From Peptoniphilaceae bacterium AM52-5BH (GTDB lineage: Bacteria > Bacillota > Clostridia > Tissierellales > Peptoniphilaceae), in contig JAQEDR010000014.1 of NCBI GenBank assembly GCA_027669155.1, positions 1-61,719 of the forward strand: a stretch of 61,719 bases of DNA, written 5' to 3'. The notes beneath the pieces were generated by a model, which saw only the letters and a program-made list of their open reading frames with translations, made no database searches and had not been told where the DNA came from. A program made the translations under genes and the position numbers. The stretch's first letter is position 1. Every line of letters starts with the position of its first letter. Shown in pieces: positions 33,487 to 42,118 of the stretch.

Positions 33487-33822
33487 TATTCTTCTCCTTA
33501 TTTAATTTCAAATTAAGCTATGCTTAGTAAATAACTTTAACAAACTAACATAATGATAGATTATACCGCTCTTAAATAAAAATTTAAATATCATAACTTA
33601 TTTTTATTCTTTTGAAAATCACCAAAAATTATTGTACTGTTTATTCCTTATGATGGAAATACTTGGACTTTATATTAAGTTTTAAATAAATATAGTATTT
33701 GAATTCCTAGATATACTTATCTAAAAATCATATAAAAACTTTGTCTTTGGCCAAAATAATTGTTCAATAATAAAAAGCTAATATAATCTATAGAGAAATA
33801 TTATTTGAAAGAGAGGCGAATT
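33487..33822. other. Intergenic region between alanine symporter and MATE pseudogene
   Basis: A very AT-rich 336-base gap between divergent genes. A weak minus-strand -10 box (TATAAT, 33565-33560) may serve the symporter. From about 33686 rightward the sequence is a copy of 44993-45128, carrying the MATE promoter (TTGTTC 33760-33765, 16 bases, TATAAT 33782-33787) and a TTTGGCCAAA palindrome (33746-33755). Confidence 0.6.
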
Positions 33823-34807
33823 ATGAATCAGAAATTAGACCTTACCAGAGGCCCTATCTGGCAAACCTTGATTAAGCTTTCAATTCCCCTAGCCTTAACA
33901 GCTTTTATACAAATTGCTTACGGTTTTGTAGATATGATTTGGATATCAAGGCTAGGAACAGATGCTGTTGCAGGTGTGGGTATTGCTGGATTTGTTTTTT
34001 GGATAGCTAACTCCCTAGTTTTAATCCCTAAAGTTGGCGTGGGGTTTTTGCCTCCCAATCCTATGGACATAGGGATGAGAGTGAAACTGTAAGGGTTATC
34101 AATAATGGATATATCCAGGATTTTTTGCTAGGAACAGGCTTTACTATTTTTGTCTTACTTATTAGGAATATATTTATAGAGGCTTATTCCTTGGGAGATT
34201 AGGTAGAGATGGCAGCTAAAGATTATTTATAGTTGCTCTTGGGCTTATATTTTTCTTTTTAAATCCTATATTTTCTCAAAGCTTCACAGCCCTTGGAGAT
34301 TCAGTAACTCCATTGAGGGGGTCAAAGTAGGAATACAAGCCCTAGTTGGTCAAAATTATGGGGCGGGTCTTTATGAAAGAGTAGTTGAGATTATAAAAAC
34401 ATCCTTTAAACTAGTTTCTGATATAGGCTTTGTTGCTATGAGTGTTTTATTTATATTTAGGTTTAGACTATTTCACCTATTTACACCGACTGATATCAAG
34501 GCTATAGAACTAGGGGAAGATTATTTGCTTATATTTTCTATGCTCCAACTTCTAATGGCAGTAGAGATAGGCCTTGCAGGGGCTTATAATGGACTATCAG
34601 AAACAAAAACTCCAGCAGCCATAGGTAGTTAGCATGAACCTATTAAAAATCCCCTTAGCCCTTGTACTCATGACTTTTTTGGGGGTTCATGGAGTTTGGG
34701 TAGCCATGAGCACAAGCTACAACCTCAAGGGTTTGTTAAGTATGATATTTTTAAGAAAGAAAGTTAGGAAATTAAAGGATGGAAAATATAAAAAAGCTAG
34801 CCTGTAG
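33823..34807 (+). pseudogene. MATE efflux pseudogene
   Basis: A decayed copy of the intact MATE gene at 45129-46496. The promoter, ribosome site (GAGAGG) and first 70 codons are preserved. A one-base deletion near 34045 shifts the frame and leads to a stop at 34090. Further in-frame stops appear near 34200 (GATTAGGTAG where the intact gene reads GATGCTGCG). About 390 bases are missing near 34310, joining sequence equivalent to 45625 with that equivalent to 46005. Recognisable coding sequence continues to the TAG at 34805-34807. Any product would stop after about 90 residues, so no transporter is made. Confidence 0.9.
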
Positions 34808-34815
34808 ACTAGCTT

Positions 34816-34860
34816 AGAGTCGACAAACCTACTAATAAATCGGGTTTATCGACTCTTTTT
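34816..34860 (+). terminator. Terminator after MATE pseudogene
   Basis: AGAGTCGA.AAACC pairs with GGTTT.TCGACTCT and is followed by TTTTT. A second small hairpin, AAGCTAG/CTAGCTT, precedes it. Confidence 0.82.
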
Positions 34861-34871
34861 CTATATTTATT

Positions 34872-35558
34872 TTAAAATATATTATTTTTTAAAATTTTAG
34901 AATCTTTAATTTTTTCTATATTCATAAGGTTGGCTTGATCTAGTGTTAGGTCAGCCTCTTTTACTATATCATCCCATTCACCCTTATTGTGTGGGAAGTC
35001 TTTTACTCCTATAGTTTTTATACCAGCAGATTTGGCTGCCTTTATTGCATAAAGAGCATCATCAAATAGGACTAATTGGTCTGGCTCTAGGCCATGCTTA
35101 CTTATTGAATACTCCCAATATTTTTTGTCAGCCTTGGTTAGATTTGTTATATCAGGAGTTGCAAAAAACTCAAAGTAGTCAAAAATACCAAGTCTTTTTA
35201 GGGCCATTTCAAGGAATTTAAAATCTGTTGAAGATGCAACAGACATCTTTATATTCTCTTCTTTTAATTTATCTAAAAATTCTCTAATACCAGGTTTTAA
35301 TTCTAGGCTATTTTTGTAAGAATCTTCTATATTAGATTTCAAATAGTCAATTACATCATCAAAGCTCATATCAGTAGCTAGATTATCAGCTATAAAATGG
35401 CACATATCAGAAAAACTATAGGACTCTAGCTCGCCTTTTTTCTCTTTGGGTAGGTCAGATAGTTTAAAATTATATTTTTCAAAAAGTTCATCCATGGGAT
35501 TTAACCAAACATGCATAGAATCTAGCAAAGTTCCATCAACATCAAAAATTATATTCAT
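34872..35558 (-). CDS. HAD phosphatase (beta-phosphoglucomutase-like), left paralogue
   Basis: A 228-residue cytoplasmic phosphohydrolase. Motif I is IIFDVDGTLLDSM, the helical cap follows (about 15-85), then VASSTDFKF (motif II), the conserved lysine near TKADKKYWEYS and LVLFDDALYAIKAAKSAG (motif III/IV). These are features of the subfamily IA (Gph/PGMB) group. The start at 35558 follows AAAGGAGATAAT; the frame opens 36 bases further up without a ribosome site. The protein is clearly a paralogue of the one at 46519-47175, roughly half identical by eye, sharing PKEKKGE, VASSTD and FDDALYAIKAAK. It carries about ten extra residues at the C-terminus. Substrate unknown, a sugar phosphate is likely. 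Confidence 0.85.
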   Translation of the reverse strand: MNIIFDVDGTLLDSMHVWLNPMDELFEKYNFKLSDLPKEKKGELESYSFSDMCHFIADNLATDMSFDDVIDYLKSNIEDSYKNSLELKPGIREFLDKLKEENIKMSVASSTDFKFLEMALKRLGIFDYFEFFATPDITNLTKADKKYWEYSISKHGLEPDQLVLFDDALYAIKAAKSAGIKTIGVKDFPHNKGEWDDIVKEADLTLDQANLMNIEKIKDSKILKNNIF

Positions 35559-35876
35559 ATTATCTCCTTTTATTCTCCTGAATATTGTACCCACTTTATC
35601 AGAAAGTAATAATCATAATCTTGTTAAATATATGTAAAGACCTAACCTAGGTTAAATTTACATGATATTTATTTTTTATTAATATAGATTTTACAAAACC
35701 TAGGTTTTGTTTTACTTTTGCAAAATTTTCAATCAAAATATTTACTACTTTGGCAGAAGAGTATAAAATAATCTTCTGCTTAAAATATTTAGCATGATTT
35801 TTAAAATTTTACATTAAGTTTTAAAAAATTTAACAAATATTACCTATAATAATAAATAGTAAAAAAAGAGGTGGAT
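35559..35876. other. Intergenic region before the ABC transporter operon
   Basis: A 318-base gap between divergent genes. It holds two AACCTAGGTT palindromes (listed separately) and a candidate -10 box TATAAT (35845-35850) without a clear -35. No small gene is visible. Confidence 0.55.
35643..35710. promoter_or_regulatory. Twin palindromic operator candidates
   Basis: TAACCTAGGTTA (35643-35654) and the perfect 18-base palindrome ACAAAACCTAGGTTTTGT (35693-35710) share the core AACCTAGGTT. Their centres are 53 bases apart, close to five helical turns. They sit between the HAD gene and the ABC operon and could control either or both. No regulator is encoded in the operon. Confidence 0.6.
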
Positions 35877-36314
35877 ATGATTATTATAGATAAAGAATAT
35901 AAATTTGATAGCTCTTTTAACCAAACTCACAAGCTAATCCCCTTTAGTTTGGATGAAGATTATAAAGCTTTAGAGGTAGAATTTTCCTATGGCCCAAAGT
36001 TATGTGAGGGTCCTCTTACTGATTTGGCTAAAAAAGAGGGCTTTGAAAAATTAAAGGCAGAAAACCCAGAAATTAGTGATAGTCTTATGGATTCAAATAT
36101 TTTAAATCTAATTAGTTTATCTGTTAGAAAAGATGGTAGGTTTTTAGGTAATTACCACAACCATAAGAGTGAGCAAGAAATTCTTATAAGTAAGGATAAG
36201 TCCTCTTTTGGGTTTAATAGGACTGATATAAGTAGGGGAGATTATGAAATAATCCTAAGTTTTCATAATATTCTAACAGATGTGACTTTAAAATTAAAGG
36301 TTGGTTTAAAATGA
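35877..36314 (+). CDS. Hypothetical beta-sandwich-like protein
   Basis: A 145-residue soluble protein with no signal peptide and no motif that I can assign. It has alternating hydrophobic strands (ALEVEFSYGP, LISLSVRKDGRFLG, YEIILSFHNILTDVTLKLKV) as in an immunoglobulin-like or jelly-roll domain. It overlaps the PHP phosphoesterase gene by four bases. Such an N-terminal beta domain is sometimes found fused to CehA/McbA-type metallohydrolases, so this may be the detached first half of that enzyme. The ATG at 35877 follows AGAGGTGG; a GTG six bases earlier overlaps that site. It is the first gene of the nine-gene ABC operon. Confidence 0.75.
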   Translation: MIIIDKEYKFDSSFNQTHKLIPFSLDEDYKALEVEFSYGPKLCEGPLTDLAKKEGFEKLKAENPEISDSLMDSNILNLISLSVRKDGRFLGNYHNHKSEQEILISKDKSSFGFNRTDISRGDYEIILSFHNILTDVTLKLKVGLK

Positions 36315-37288
36315 AAAGACTAAAATATGAGCCAGTTGAACTTCATACTCATACAAAAAATTCAGATGGGAGCTTTGAAAGATCAGAGCTTTTGAAAAAT
36401 GCAGAAAACTTTGGCTACAAGGCAATTTTTATAACTGACCACAATACCAACTCTGCCTTTGACACTTACAAGCAAGATAAAAATAGTCCTATCAAGGCTT
36501 TTAAAGGTTTTGAACTTACTACTTTTTATGGCCACATCCTTATCCTTGGAGCAATTAGTCTTTATGATTTTACAAAAATTAAAAAGGATAATTTAAAAAC
36601 TTTCATAGAAAAAAGTAGGGCAGATGATTATATAGCAGTTGGTCTAGCCCATCCCTTTGAAGAGGGTTCTCCATTTTGTACAGGTTGCCATTATGATTTT
36701 GAAGATGTTTCTTATGAAATATATGATTATATAGAATTAGCTAATGGGCCAAATCCTCAGGATAATAATGCCAATAACCTAGCCTACAAACTTTGGGAGA
36801 AGAAATTATTGGAAGGCTATAAATTAGCAGCCTTAGCTGGTAGGGACTGGCATGGTCTAGAGGATATGGATACTAACTTTTATGTAAATATGCTAGGGCT
36901 AGAAAGTTTAGATGAAAAAGAGGCTATCTCTGCTATAAAAAATTCCCACACCTATATTAGCATGGAACCTATCCTAGATTTTACAATAAAGGCAGCTGAT
37001 AAATATTTAGAATTCGGGGATGTAACATCTGACCCTAGCCTAGATATAGAATTTTCAATAAAAAAAGGGGATTTTCTGAATAATAAAAATTTCTACATAG
37101 CTCCTAAAAGTCTAAGGGTAATAAACAATGATAAAAAAATATTTGAAGGGCCTATTACTTATGAAAGCTTTGTAAGAGATAAAATAGATGTAGAAAATGG
37201 CTTTGTAAGATTTGAAATCCTTGGTGATATCAAAGATAAGTTTACAAGGCTTGTAGTAACATCACCAATATTTATAAAGGAGAATTGA
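36311..37288 (+). CDS. PHP-domain metallohydrolase, CehA/McbA type
   Basis: A 325-residue cytoplasmic metal-dependent phosphoesterase. The PHP metal motifs are in place: ELHTHTKNSDG (His-X-His, about residues 11-21), ITDHNTNSAFD (about 37-47), GLAHPFEEGSPFC (about 116), ALAGRDWHGLED (Asp-X-His, about 176). The C-terminal 100 residues form a beta-rich domain. CehA/McbA relatives hydrolyse carbamate or phosphoester bonds. It overlaps its neighbours by four and one bases, so it is embedded in the ABC transporter operon, suggesting it acts on an imported phosphoester. Exact substrate unknown. Confidence 0.85.
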   Translation: MKRLKYEPVELHTHTKNSDGSFERSELLKNAENFGYKAIFITDHNTNSAFDTYKQDKNSPIKAFKGFELTTFYGHILILGAISLYDFTKIKKDNLKTFIEKSRADDYIAVGLAHPFEEGSPFCTGCHYDFEDVSYEIYDYIELANGPNPQDNNANNLAYKLWEKKLLEGYKLAALAGRDWHGLEDMDTNFYVNMLGLESLDEKEAISAIKNSHTYISMEPILDFTIKAADKYLEFGDVTSDPSLDIEFSIKKGDFLNNKNFYIAPKSLRVINNDKKIFEGPITYESFVRDKIDVENGFVRFEILGDIKDKFTRLVVTSPIFIKEN

Positions 37289-38493
37289 TGATAAGGTTAG
37301 AGCATGTATATAAGGACTACAATCCAGGAGAGCATGTAGTTAGAGATTTCAATTTAGAAATTGAAGAAGGGGAGTTTATAGTTATAGTTGGACCATCTGG
37401 TTGCGGCAAGTCAACTACCCTAAGAATGATAGCAGGACTTGAAGATATAACCAGCGGCAAGTTATATTTTGATGATAAGCTAATGAATGATATCCATCCA
37501 AAAGATAGGGATATAGCCATGGTATTTCAAAACTATGCTTTATACCCTCATATGAGTGTTGCTGAGAATATGGGTTTTGGCCTTAAGATGAAAAAAATCG
37601 AGCAAAAAACAATAGATGAAACAGTAGCAAAAACCTCAAAGATGATAGGTCTAGAATCCTACCTAGATAGGCTTCCCAAGGAACTATCAGGTGGTCAAAG
37701 ACAGAGGGTAGCCCTTGGCCGTGCTATTTCAAGAAATCCCAAGGTATTTTTGATGGATGAGCCATTAAGTAACCTAGATGCCAAACTTAGGGTTCAAACC
37801 AGGTCTGAAATCTCAAATTTAAGTAAGCAATTTAATAACACAACCATCTATGTAACCCATGACCAGGTTGAGGCTATGACCATGGCTGATAGGATAGTCC
37901 TAATGAAGGATGGAGTTATCCAACAAGTATCAACCCCTAGAGAAATCTACCTTCACCCTAATAACCAATTTGTAGCAGGCTTTATGGGATCACCTGCCAT
38001 GAACTTTATAGATGTCAAAGTTTTAGAAAATTCCCTAGCAACTAAAAACCAATCCTTTGACTTAAGGAACGATATTTTAAATGACCTATCTGAGAAAGGA
38101 TATAAGGATAAGGATATAATTCTTGGAATTAGACCTGAAAATATCCACCTACAAAAAGATATAGATATAACAGATGATAGGTACTCCCTATTTTCAGTAA
38201 ACTTAACTCTAGCAGAAATGCTTGGTAGTGAGACTCTTTTACACTTTTTAATAAATGATGCATCAGTTATTGCCAAAATAAATACCTTTGAAAAATTTGA
38301 TAGAGACCAAAAAGTTGACCTAGCTATAGATATTGACTTTATCCACTTTTTTGATAAGGAAAGTGGCGATAGAATAGATATAAAATGTCATGGTGAGTAT
38401 AAAAAAGTCATAGAAGAAGGGAGTGATTTAAATGCAAGTAGGAAAGATAGAAGGGGAGAAATCCTTACTAAAGAAAAGGCAATATACAAATAA
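37288..38493 (+). CDS. Carbohydrate ABC transporter ATPase (MsmK/UgpC type)
   Basis: The cytoplasmic ATPase that drives the permeases encoded downstream. The 401-residue protein has Walker A VGPSGCGKSTT (about 35-45), Q-loop MVFQNYALYPHM, signature LSGGQRQRVALGR, Walker B VFLMDEPLSNLDAKLR and H-loop VTHDQVEAMT. A C-terminal TOBE/OB domain (about 235-385), with ILGIRPENIHL, is typical of sugar importers. The ATG at 37288 shares one base with the PHP stop and follows AAAGGAG; a TTG just ahead is unlikely. It overlaps the next gene by 62 bases in another frame. LplABC-type importers usually lack a local ATPase and share MsmK, so its presence here makes the system self-contained. Confidence 0.92.
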   Translation: MIRLEHVYKDYNPGEHVVRDFNLEIEEGEFIVIVGPSGCGKSTTLRMIAGLEDITSGKLYFDDKLMNDIHPKDRDIAMVFQNYALYPHMSVAENMGFGLKMKKIEQKTIDETVAKTSKMIGLESYLDRLPKELSGGQRQRVALGRAISRNPKVFLMDEPLSNLDAKLRVQTRSEISNLSKQFNNTTIYVTHDQVEAMTMADRIVLMKDGVIQQVSTPREIYLHPNNQFVAGFMGSPAMNFIDVKVLENSLATKNQSFDLRNDILNDLSEKGYKDKDIILGIRPENIHLQKDIDITDDRYSLFSVNLTLAEMLGSETLLHFLINDASVIAKINTFEKFDRDQKVDLAIDIDFIHFFDKESGDRIDIKCHGEYKKVIEEGSDLNASRKDRRGEILTKEKAIYK

Positions 38494-39445
38494 AAATATC
38501 AACAATGATAATGATCCATACTTTAAGCCTATAAAAAAGAGCCTATTAAAACAGATGGCCAGGTATAAGACCTTTTATTTTATGTTAATACCAGCCATAA
38601 TATCTTATTTAATTTTCTCTTACTGGCCAATGTTAGGAAATATTCTAGCCTTTAGAAAATTTTCCTTTAACTCTGGTATGTTTGGAAAGGGGTGGGTTGG
38701 TTTACAATATTTTAGAGAGTTTTTTACAAATATAGAAACTCCAGGATATATAAAAAACACCCTTATTATTTCAGCTATTAAGCTATTTATCTACCTGCCA
38801 TTTCCAATCTTACTGGCCTTAATATTTAATGAGATCCTAAATCATAAACACAGGTCAATATTTCAATCAATCTCCTACCTACCCTACTTTATATCCTGGG
38901 TGGTAGTTGTAGGAATTTTAAATAAATTATTTGCACCAAACACAGGTATTGTCAATGAGATACTAAAAAATTTGGGTCTTAGTGATGGAACTAAATTTTG
39001 GATGATGGAAAACTCCTTCTTTTATCCAGCAGTATTTGGATCCTACTTATGGAAGAATATAGGTTGGGATTCTATAATCTATTATGCAGCTATAATGGGC
39101 ATTTCTCCATCTTTATATGAGGCAGCAGCCATAGATGGGGCAGGCAGATTAAAGCAGACTAGACATATAACCCTACCTGGTATATCAAAAACTGTTATGA
39201 TTTTATTTATCATCTCCCTAGGTGGAGTATTATCAGCAGGTTTTGACCAAGTATATTTGATGCAAAACCCAGGAAACTATCAGGTATCAGAAATCATAGA
39301 TACCTATGTTGTAAAGACCGGACTAGAAAAAGCCAGATACGGCCCTGCAACTGCAGTTGGCCTTATTCAAGGCTTGGTAGGATTGTTTGTAACTGTAATT
39401 GTAAATAAGATCGCTGATAAACTTGGCGATAGCGCCCTATGGTAA
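38432..39445 (+). CDS. ABC permease, LplB type
   Basis: A membrane permease subunit of 337 residues with a 45-residue cytoplasmic lead and six helices beginning at FYFMLIPAIISYLIF. The coupling motif is LYEAAAIDGAGRLKQTRHITLPG (EAA loop, split around residue 230), which contacts the ATPase. The ATG overlaps the ATPase gene by 62 bases; a GGGAG site eight bases upstream supports it, and the next in-frame ATG (MARYKT) has none. LplB/LplC permeases work with large lipoprotein binding proteins on oligosaccharides or glycan fragments. The solute-binding gene follows after 11 bases. Confidence 0.9.
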   Translation: MQVGKIEGEKSLLKKRQYTNKNINNDNDPYFKPIKKSLLKQMARYKTFYFMLIPAIISYLIFSYWPMLGNILAFRKFSFNSGMFGKGWVGLQYFREFFTNIETPGYIKNTLIISAIKLFIYLPFPILLALIFNEILNHKHRSIFQSISYLPYFISWVVVVGILNKLFAPNTGIVNEILKNLGLSDGTKFWMMENSFFYPAVFGSYLWKNIGWDSIIYYAAIMGISPSLYEAAAIDGAGRLKQTRHITLPGISKTVMILFIISLGGVLSAGFDQVYLMQNPGNYQVSEIIDTYVVKTGLEKARYGPATAVGLIQGLVGLFVTVIVNKIADKLGDSALW

Positions 39446-39456
39446 AAGGAGATTAA

Positions 39457-41199
39457 ATGTTTAATTTTAAAAAAATATTTTACGCTGGAATGGGACTTGT
39501 TCTAAGTCTATCCCTAACAGCTTGTGGATCAAATAACACTAACGAAGATGATAGCAAAAAAGAAACAAAGACTGAACAAAGTGCAGATGATAAGGCTAAA
39601 GATAATAACAAAGATCATCCTGATACATGGATAGCAGATAGAGAAATTACTCTTTTAGTATTTGAATCAGCATCAGATTCAGGAGAGGGAACTATGAGTC
39701 CTGAAATAGCTGATTATATCAAAGAAAAAACAGGTATAACCCTAAATATCCAATCAGTATCAAATGATAACTCAACAGAAGCCCTATCAGCAGGTCTTGC
39801 CTCAGGTGACTTACCTGATGCTATAGCTTTTTACCTAGATAACTCTGGTAGACCTGAATTTCCTATGCTACTTCAAGCAAGCAATGAGGGAATGTTCACA
39901 GACCTAGCCCCATACCTTAAAGAGAGCAAAATTTATAGCAAATACTTTGAAGATGGATACCTACCAACTGATACAAAGAAAAATATTATGATGAGAGATG
40001 ACCAAAACAATGCTACCTACCTAGTTCACATGGCTATTAACAGAAAGCCTGCAGATCCAGGCAATAAAACCATCGGTGGTATGTATATAAGAGCTGATAT
40101 AGCTGATAAACTAGGAGTAAAAACAGGAGATATCAAAACAACAGAAGATATGGATAAGCTATTAGAAAAAATAGCTGACGGAAACTTTACTGATGATAAT
40201 GGTAAAGCTGTTAGCCCACTAGGCCCAACAATTTGGGGAGGATCAGATAGGGCATGGCCTTACCAAGATATGGTATGGCAAGGAGCAGGTGCTCAAAAAT
40301 TTGCCAAAGACGGTGATAAGGTTAAGCATGAATCAATGACAGACTTTGCAGAAAAAAGAGTTGCGAAAGTTCGTGAGTGGTTAGATAAAGGATTAATGAA
40401 TCCTGAATATTATACAATGGAAGAAACCAGGGCCCAAGAGGGTATAGCAAATGGATCATTTGCAATAATAGCAGATAGTCATAACTATAGACCAGAAATG
40501 CAAGATCTAAGATATATCCCATTAGGAGACCTAAATAGAGCTGATGGAACTAATAATATGGTAATTTCATATAAGTCAGGATATACAGGTTGGGCTATAC
40601 CTAAAACAACCAAAAACCCAGAAGAGATAGTTAAATTTGCAGACTGGATGGCATCTAAAGAAGGAAAAATGCTTTACTTCTATGGTCTAGAAGGAAAACA
40701 CTATGACCTAGTAGATGGTAAACCAGTACCTAAAAAAGAAATGATAGATATGGTAGATAATGAACCTGAAAAAGCCAAAAAAGAAGGCTTTAGAGCAGGA
40801 AGAGCTTTCTGGGGTGAACACTTTGCCTATACAGATATGGACCAAATGGAAGATTTTGGAGAACTTTCATGGGGTGAAAATGAAAGAGGTGAAGAAAACA
40901 AGGGTGCTCAAAAAATTATAGATATGTATGACTATGATAAAAAATACGAAGAAGCTACTGTAATAGATGGTCTATACCCAAGAGCCTATCTATTTGAATT
41001 TGAAGGTTCTGATGGAGACCTAGCCCAAGCTTTAGATGATTGGGATGAGGACCTAGTAAAAGCATATTATGCAAAAGATGATGATGAAGCTAAACAAATA
41101 ATAGATCAAGCTAAGAAAAAACTAAAAGATGCTAAAATAGAAGAGTTCTGTAATTTCCTAGAAGATAAGGAAAAAGAAGGAGATACTATATTCTATTAA
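39457..41199 (+). CDS. ABC solute-binding lipoprotein, LplA type
   Basis: The extracellular receptor of the importer, 580 residues. The signal peptide ends at lipobox SLTACGS (anchor Cys near 23), followed by a charged Asn/Asp/Lys linker and a large type II binding fold. It has motifs common in family 1 binding proteins: SGLASGDLPDAIAFY (about 111), GGMYIRADIADKLG (about 208), GYTGWAIPKTTKNPEEIVKFADWM (read as two parts, about 375-395). Its length is typical of LplA (about 500-560) rather than of small sugar receptors. Genes for the two permeases flank it. The natural ligand cannot be told; neighbouring phosphoesterases hint at a phosphorylated glycan. Confidence 0.9.
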   Translation: MFNFKKIFYAGMGLVLSLSLTACGSNNTNEDDSKKETKTEQSADDKAKDNNKDHPDTWIADREITLLVFESASDSGEGTMSPEIADYIKEKTGITLNIQSVSNDNSTEALSAGLASGDLPDAIAFYLDNSGRPEFPMLLQASNEGMFTDLAPYLKESKIYSKYFEDGYLPTDTKKNIMMRDDQNNATYLVHMAINRKPADPGNKTIGGMYIRADIADKLGVKTGDIKTTEDMDKLLEKIADGNFTDDNGKAVSPLGPTIWGGSDRAWPYQDMVWQGAGAQKFAKDGDKVKHESMTDFAEKRVAKVREWLDKGLMNPEYYTMEETRAQEGIANGSFAIIADSHNYRPEMQDLRYIPLGDLNRADGTNNMVISYKSGYTGWAIPKTTKNPEEIVKFADWMASKEGKMLYFYGLEGKHYDLVDGKPVPKKEMIDMVDNEPEKAKKEGFRAGRAFWGEHFAYTDMDQMEDFGELSWGENERGEENKGAQKIIDMYDYDKKYEEATVIDGLYPRAYLFEFEGSDGDLAQALDDWDEDLVKAYYAKDDDEAKQIIDQAKKKLKDAKIEEFCNFLEDKEKEGDTIFY

Positions 41200-41214
41200 A
41201 ACTTAGGAGAGAAA

Positions 41215-42117
41215 ATGAGCTTAAAAAACGCAACACAAACTAGTAAGGTTTCTAGGATAATCTTTTATATCCTACTAATCTTATTATCTCTTGCGATAAT
41301 TCTACCCTTCCTACACATCTTGGCCCTATCATTAAACTCGGGCCAAGATGCTGCTAGGGGTGGGGTTACATTTTTTCCAAGAGATATAACCCTTGATAAT
41401 TTCAAAGAAGTATTCCAACAAGATAACCTAGTAAATGCATTTTTTATATCTATTTTTAGGACAGTGCTTGGAACTATAACTGGAGTATTTTTGATGAGTA
41501 TGGCAGCCTGGGCCCTAACTATACCTAACCTGCCAGGCAAGGGAAAGATAACATTTTTTATATTCTTTACCATGTTATTTGGGGGAGGAACTATTCCTTA
41601 CTACCTAGTATTAAGTGAGCTTGGGCTAACAAATACTATTTGGGTTTATGTAATACCGGGATTATATTCAGTAACTAATATTCTTTTACTAAGAAGCTCA
41701 TTCCAACAAGTACCCCACTCCCTGGTAGAGGCTGCTAGAATAGATGGGATGAGCGAATTTAGGATATTTACCGATATCGTCCTACCTATGAGTAAACCTA
41801 CCCTTGCAACAGTTACCCTATTTACAGCAGTAGGCCATTGGAATGATTGGTTTGCTGGAAGTTTTTATGTTAGAAACCAAAACCTAAAACCTCTTGCAAC
41901 TATTTTACAAGATATGCTAACTAGGCAAAAAGGCTTGGCTGATGTTCTTGCGAAAACAGCGGGAGCCAACTACAGGGCTCTAGATTCCATAAAAATTACA
42001 GGAGATTCCTTGCAAATGGCTACCATTATTGTAGTTATATTACCAATAGTAATTATGTATCCATTTATCCAAAAATACTTTGTCCAAGGTATCACCATAG
42101 GAAGTGTAAAGGAGTAA
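41215..42117 (+). CDS. ABC permease, LplC type
   Basis: The second membrane permease, 300 residues and six helices starting with ILLILLSLAIILPFLHILALS. The EAA loop is VEAARIDGMSEFRIFTDIVLP (in two pieces around residue 180). The GSVKE C-terminus, ending KYFVQGITIGSVKE, is the standard LplC/YtcP ending. It starts 15 bases after the receptor gene behind AGGAG and ends one base before the phosphoesterase gene. It pairs with the permease at 38432 to form the channel. Confidence 0.92.
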   Translation: MSLKNATQTSKVSRIIFYILLILLSLAIILPFLHILALSLNSGQDAARGGVTFFPRDITLDNFKEVFQQDNLVNAFFISIFRTVLGTITGVFLMSMAAWALTIPNLPGKGKITFFIFFTMLFGGGTIPYYLVLSELGLTNTIWVYVIPGLYSVTNILLLRSSFQQVPHSLVEAARIDGMSEFRIFTDIVLPMSKPTLATVTLFTAVGHWNDWFAGSFYVRNQNLKPLATILQDMLTRQKGLADVLAKTAGANYRALDSIKITGDSLQMATIIVVILPIVIMYPFIQKYFVQGITIGSVKE

Positions 42118-42118
42118 T

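Larger units (their letters stand above)
33686..35558. repeat. Left copy of the MATE-HAD duplication
   Basis: This stretch holds a promoter region, a decayed MATE gene and a convergent HAD gene, in the same order and orientations as 44993-47175. Upstream regions and the first 200 coding bases match closely by eye. The MATE reading frame is broken here, while the HAD gene is intact. The two copies bracket the ABC transporter operon at 35877-44949 as direct repeats. Confidence 0.8.

Noticed and set aside
33487..33700. Glycine riboswitch before the alanine/glycine symporter
   Set aside because: Often present before this family, but no glycine aptamer core is visible; the leader is plain AT-rich DNA.
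34438..34632. Separate small gene in the MATE pseudogene
   Set aside because: This open frame is a fragment of the decayed MATE coding sequence, aligned with the second half of the intact copy.
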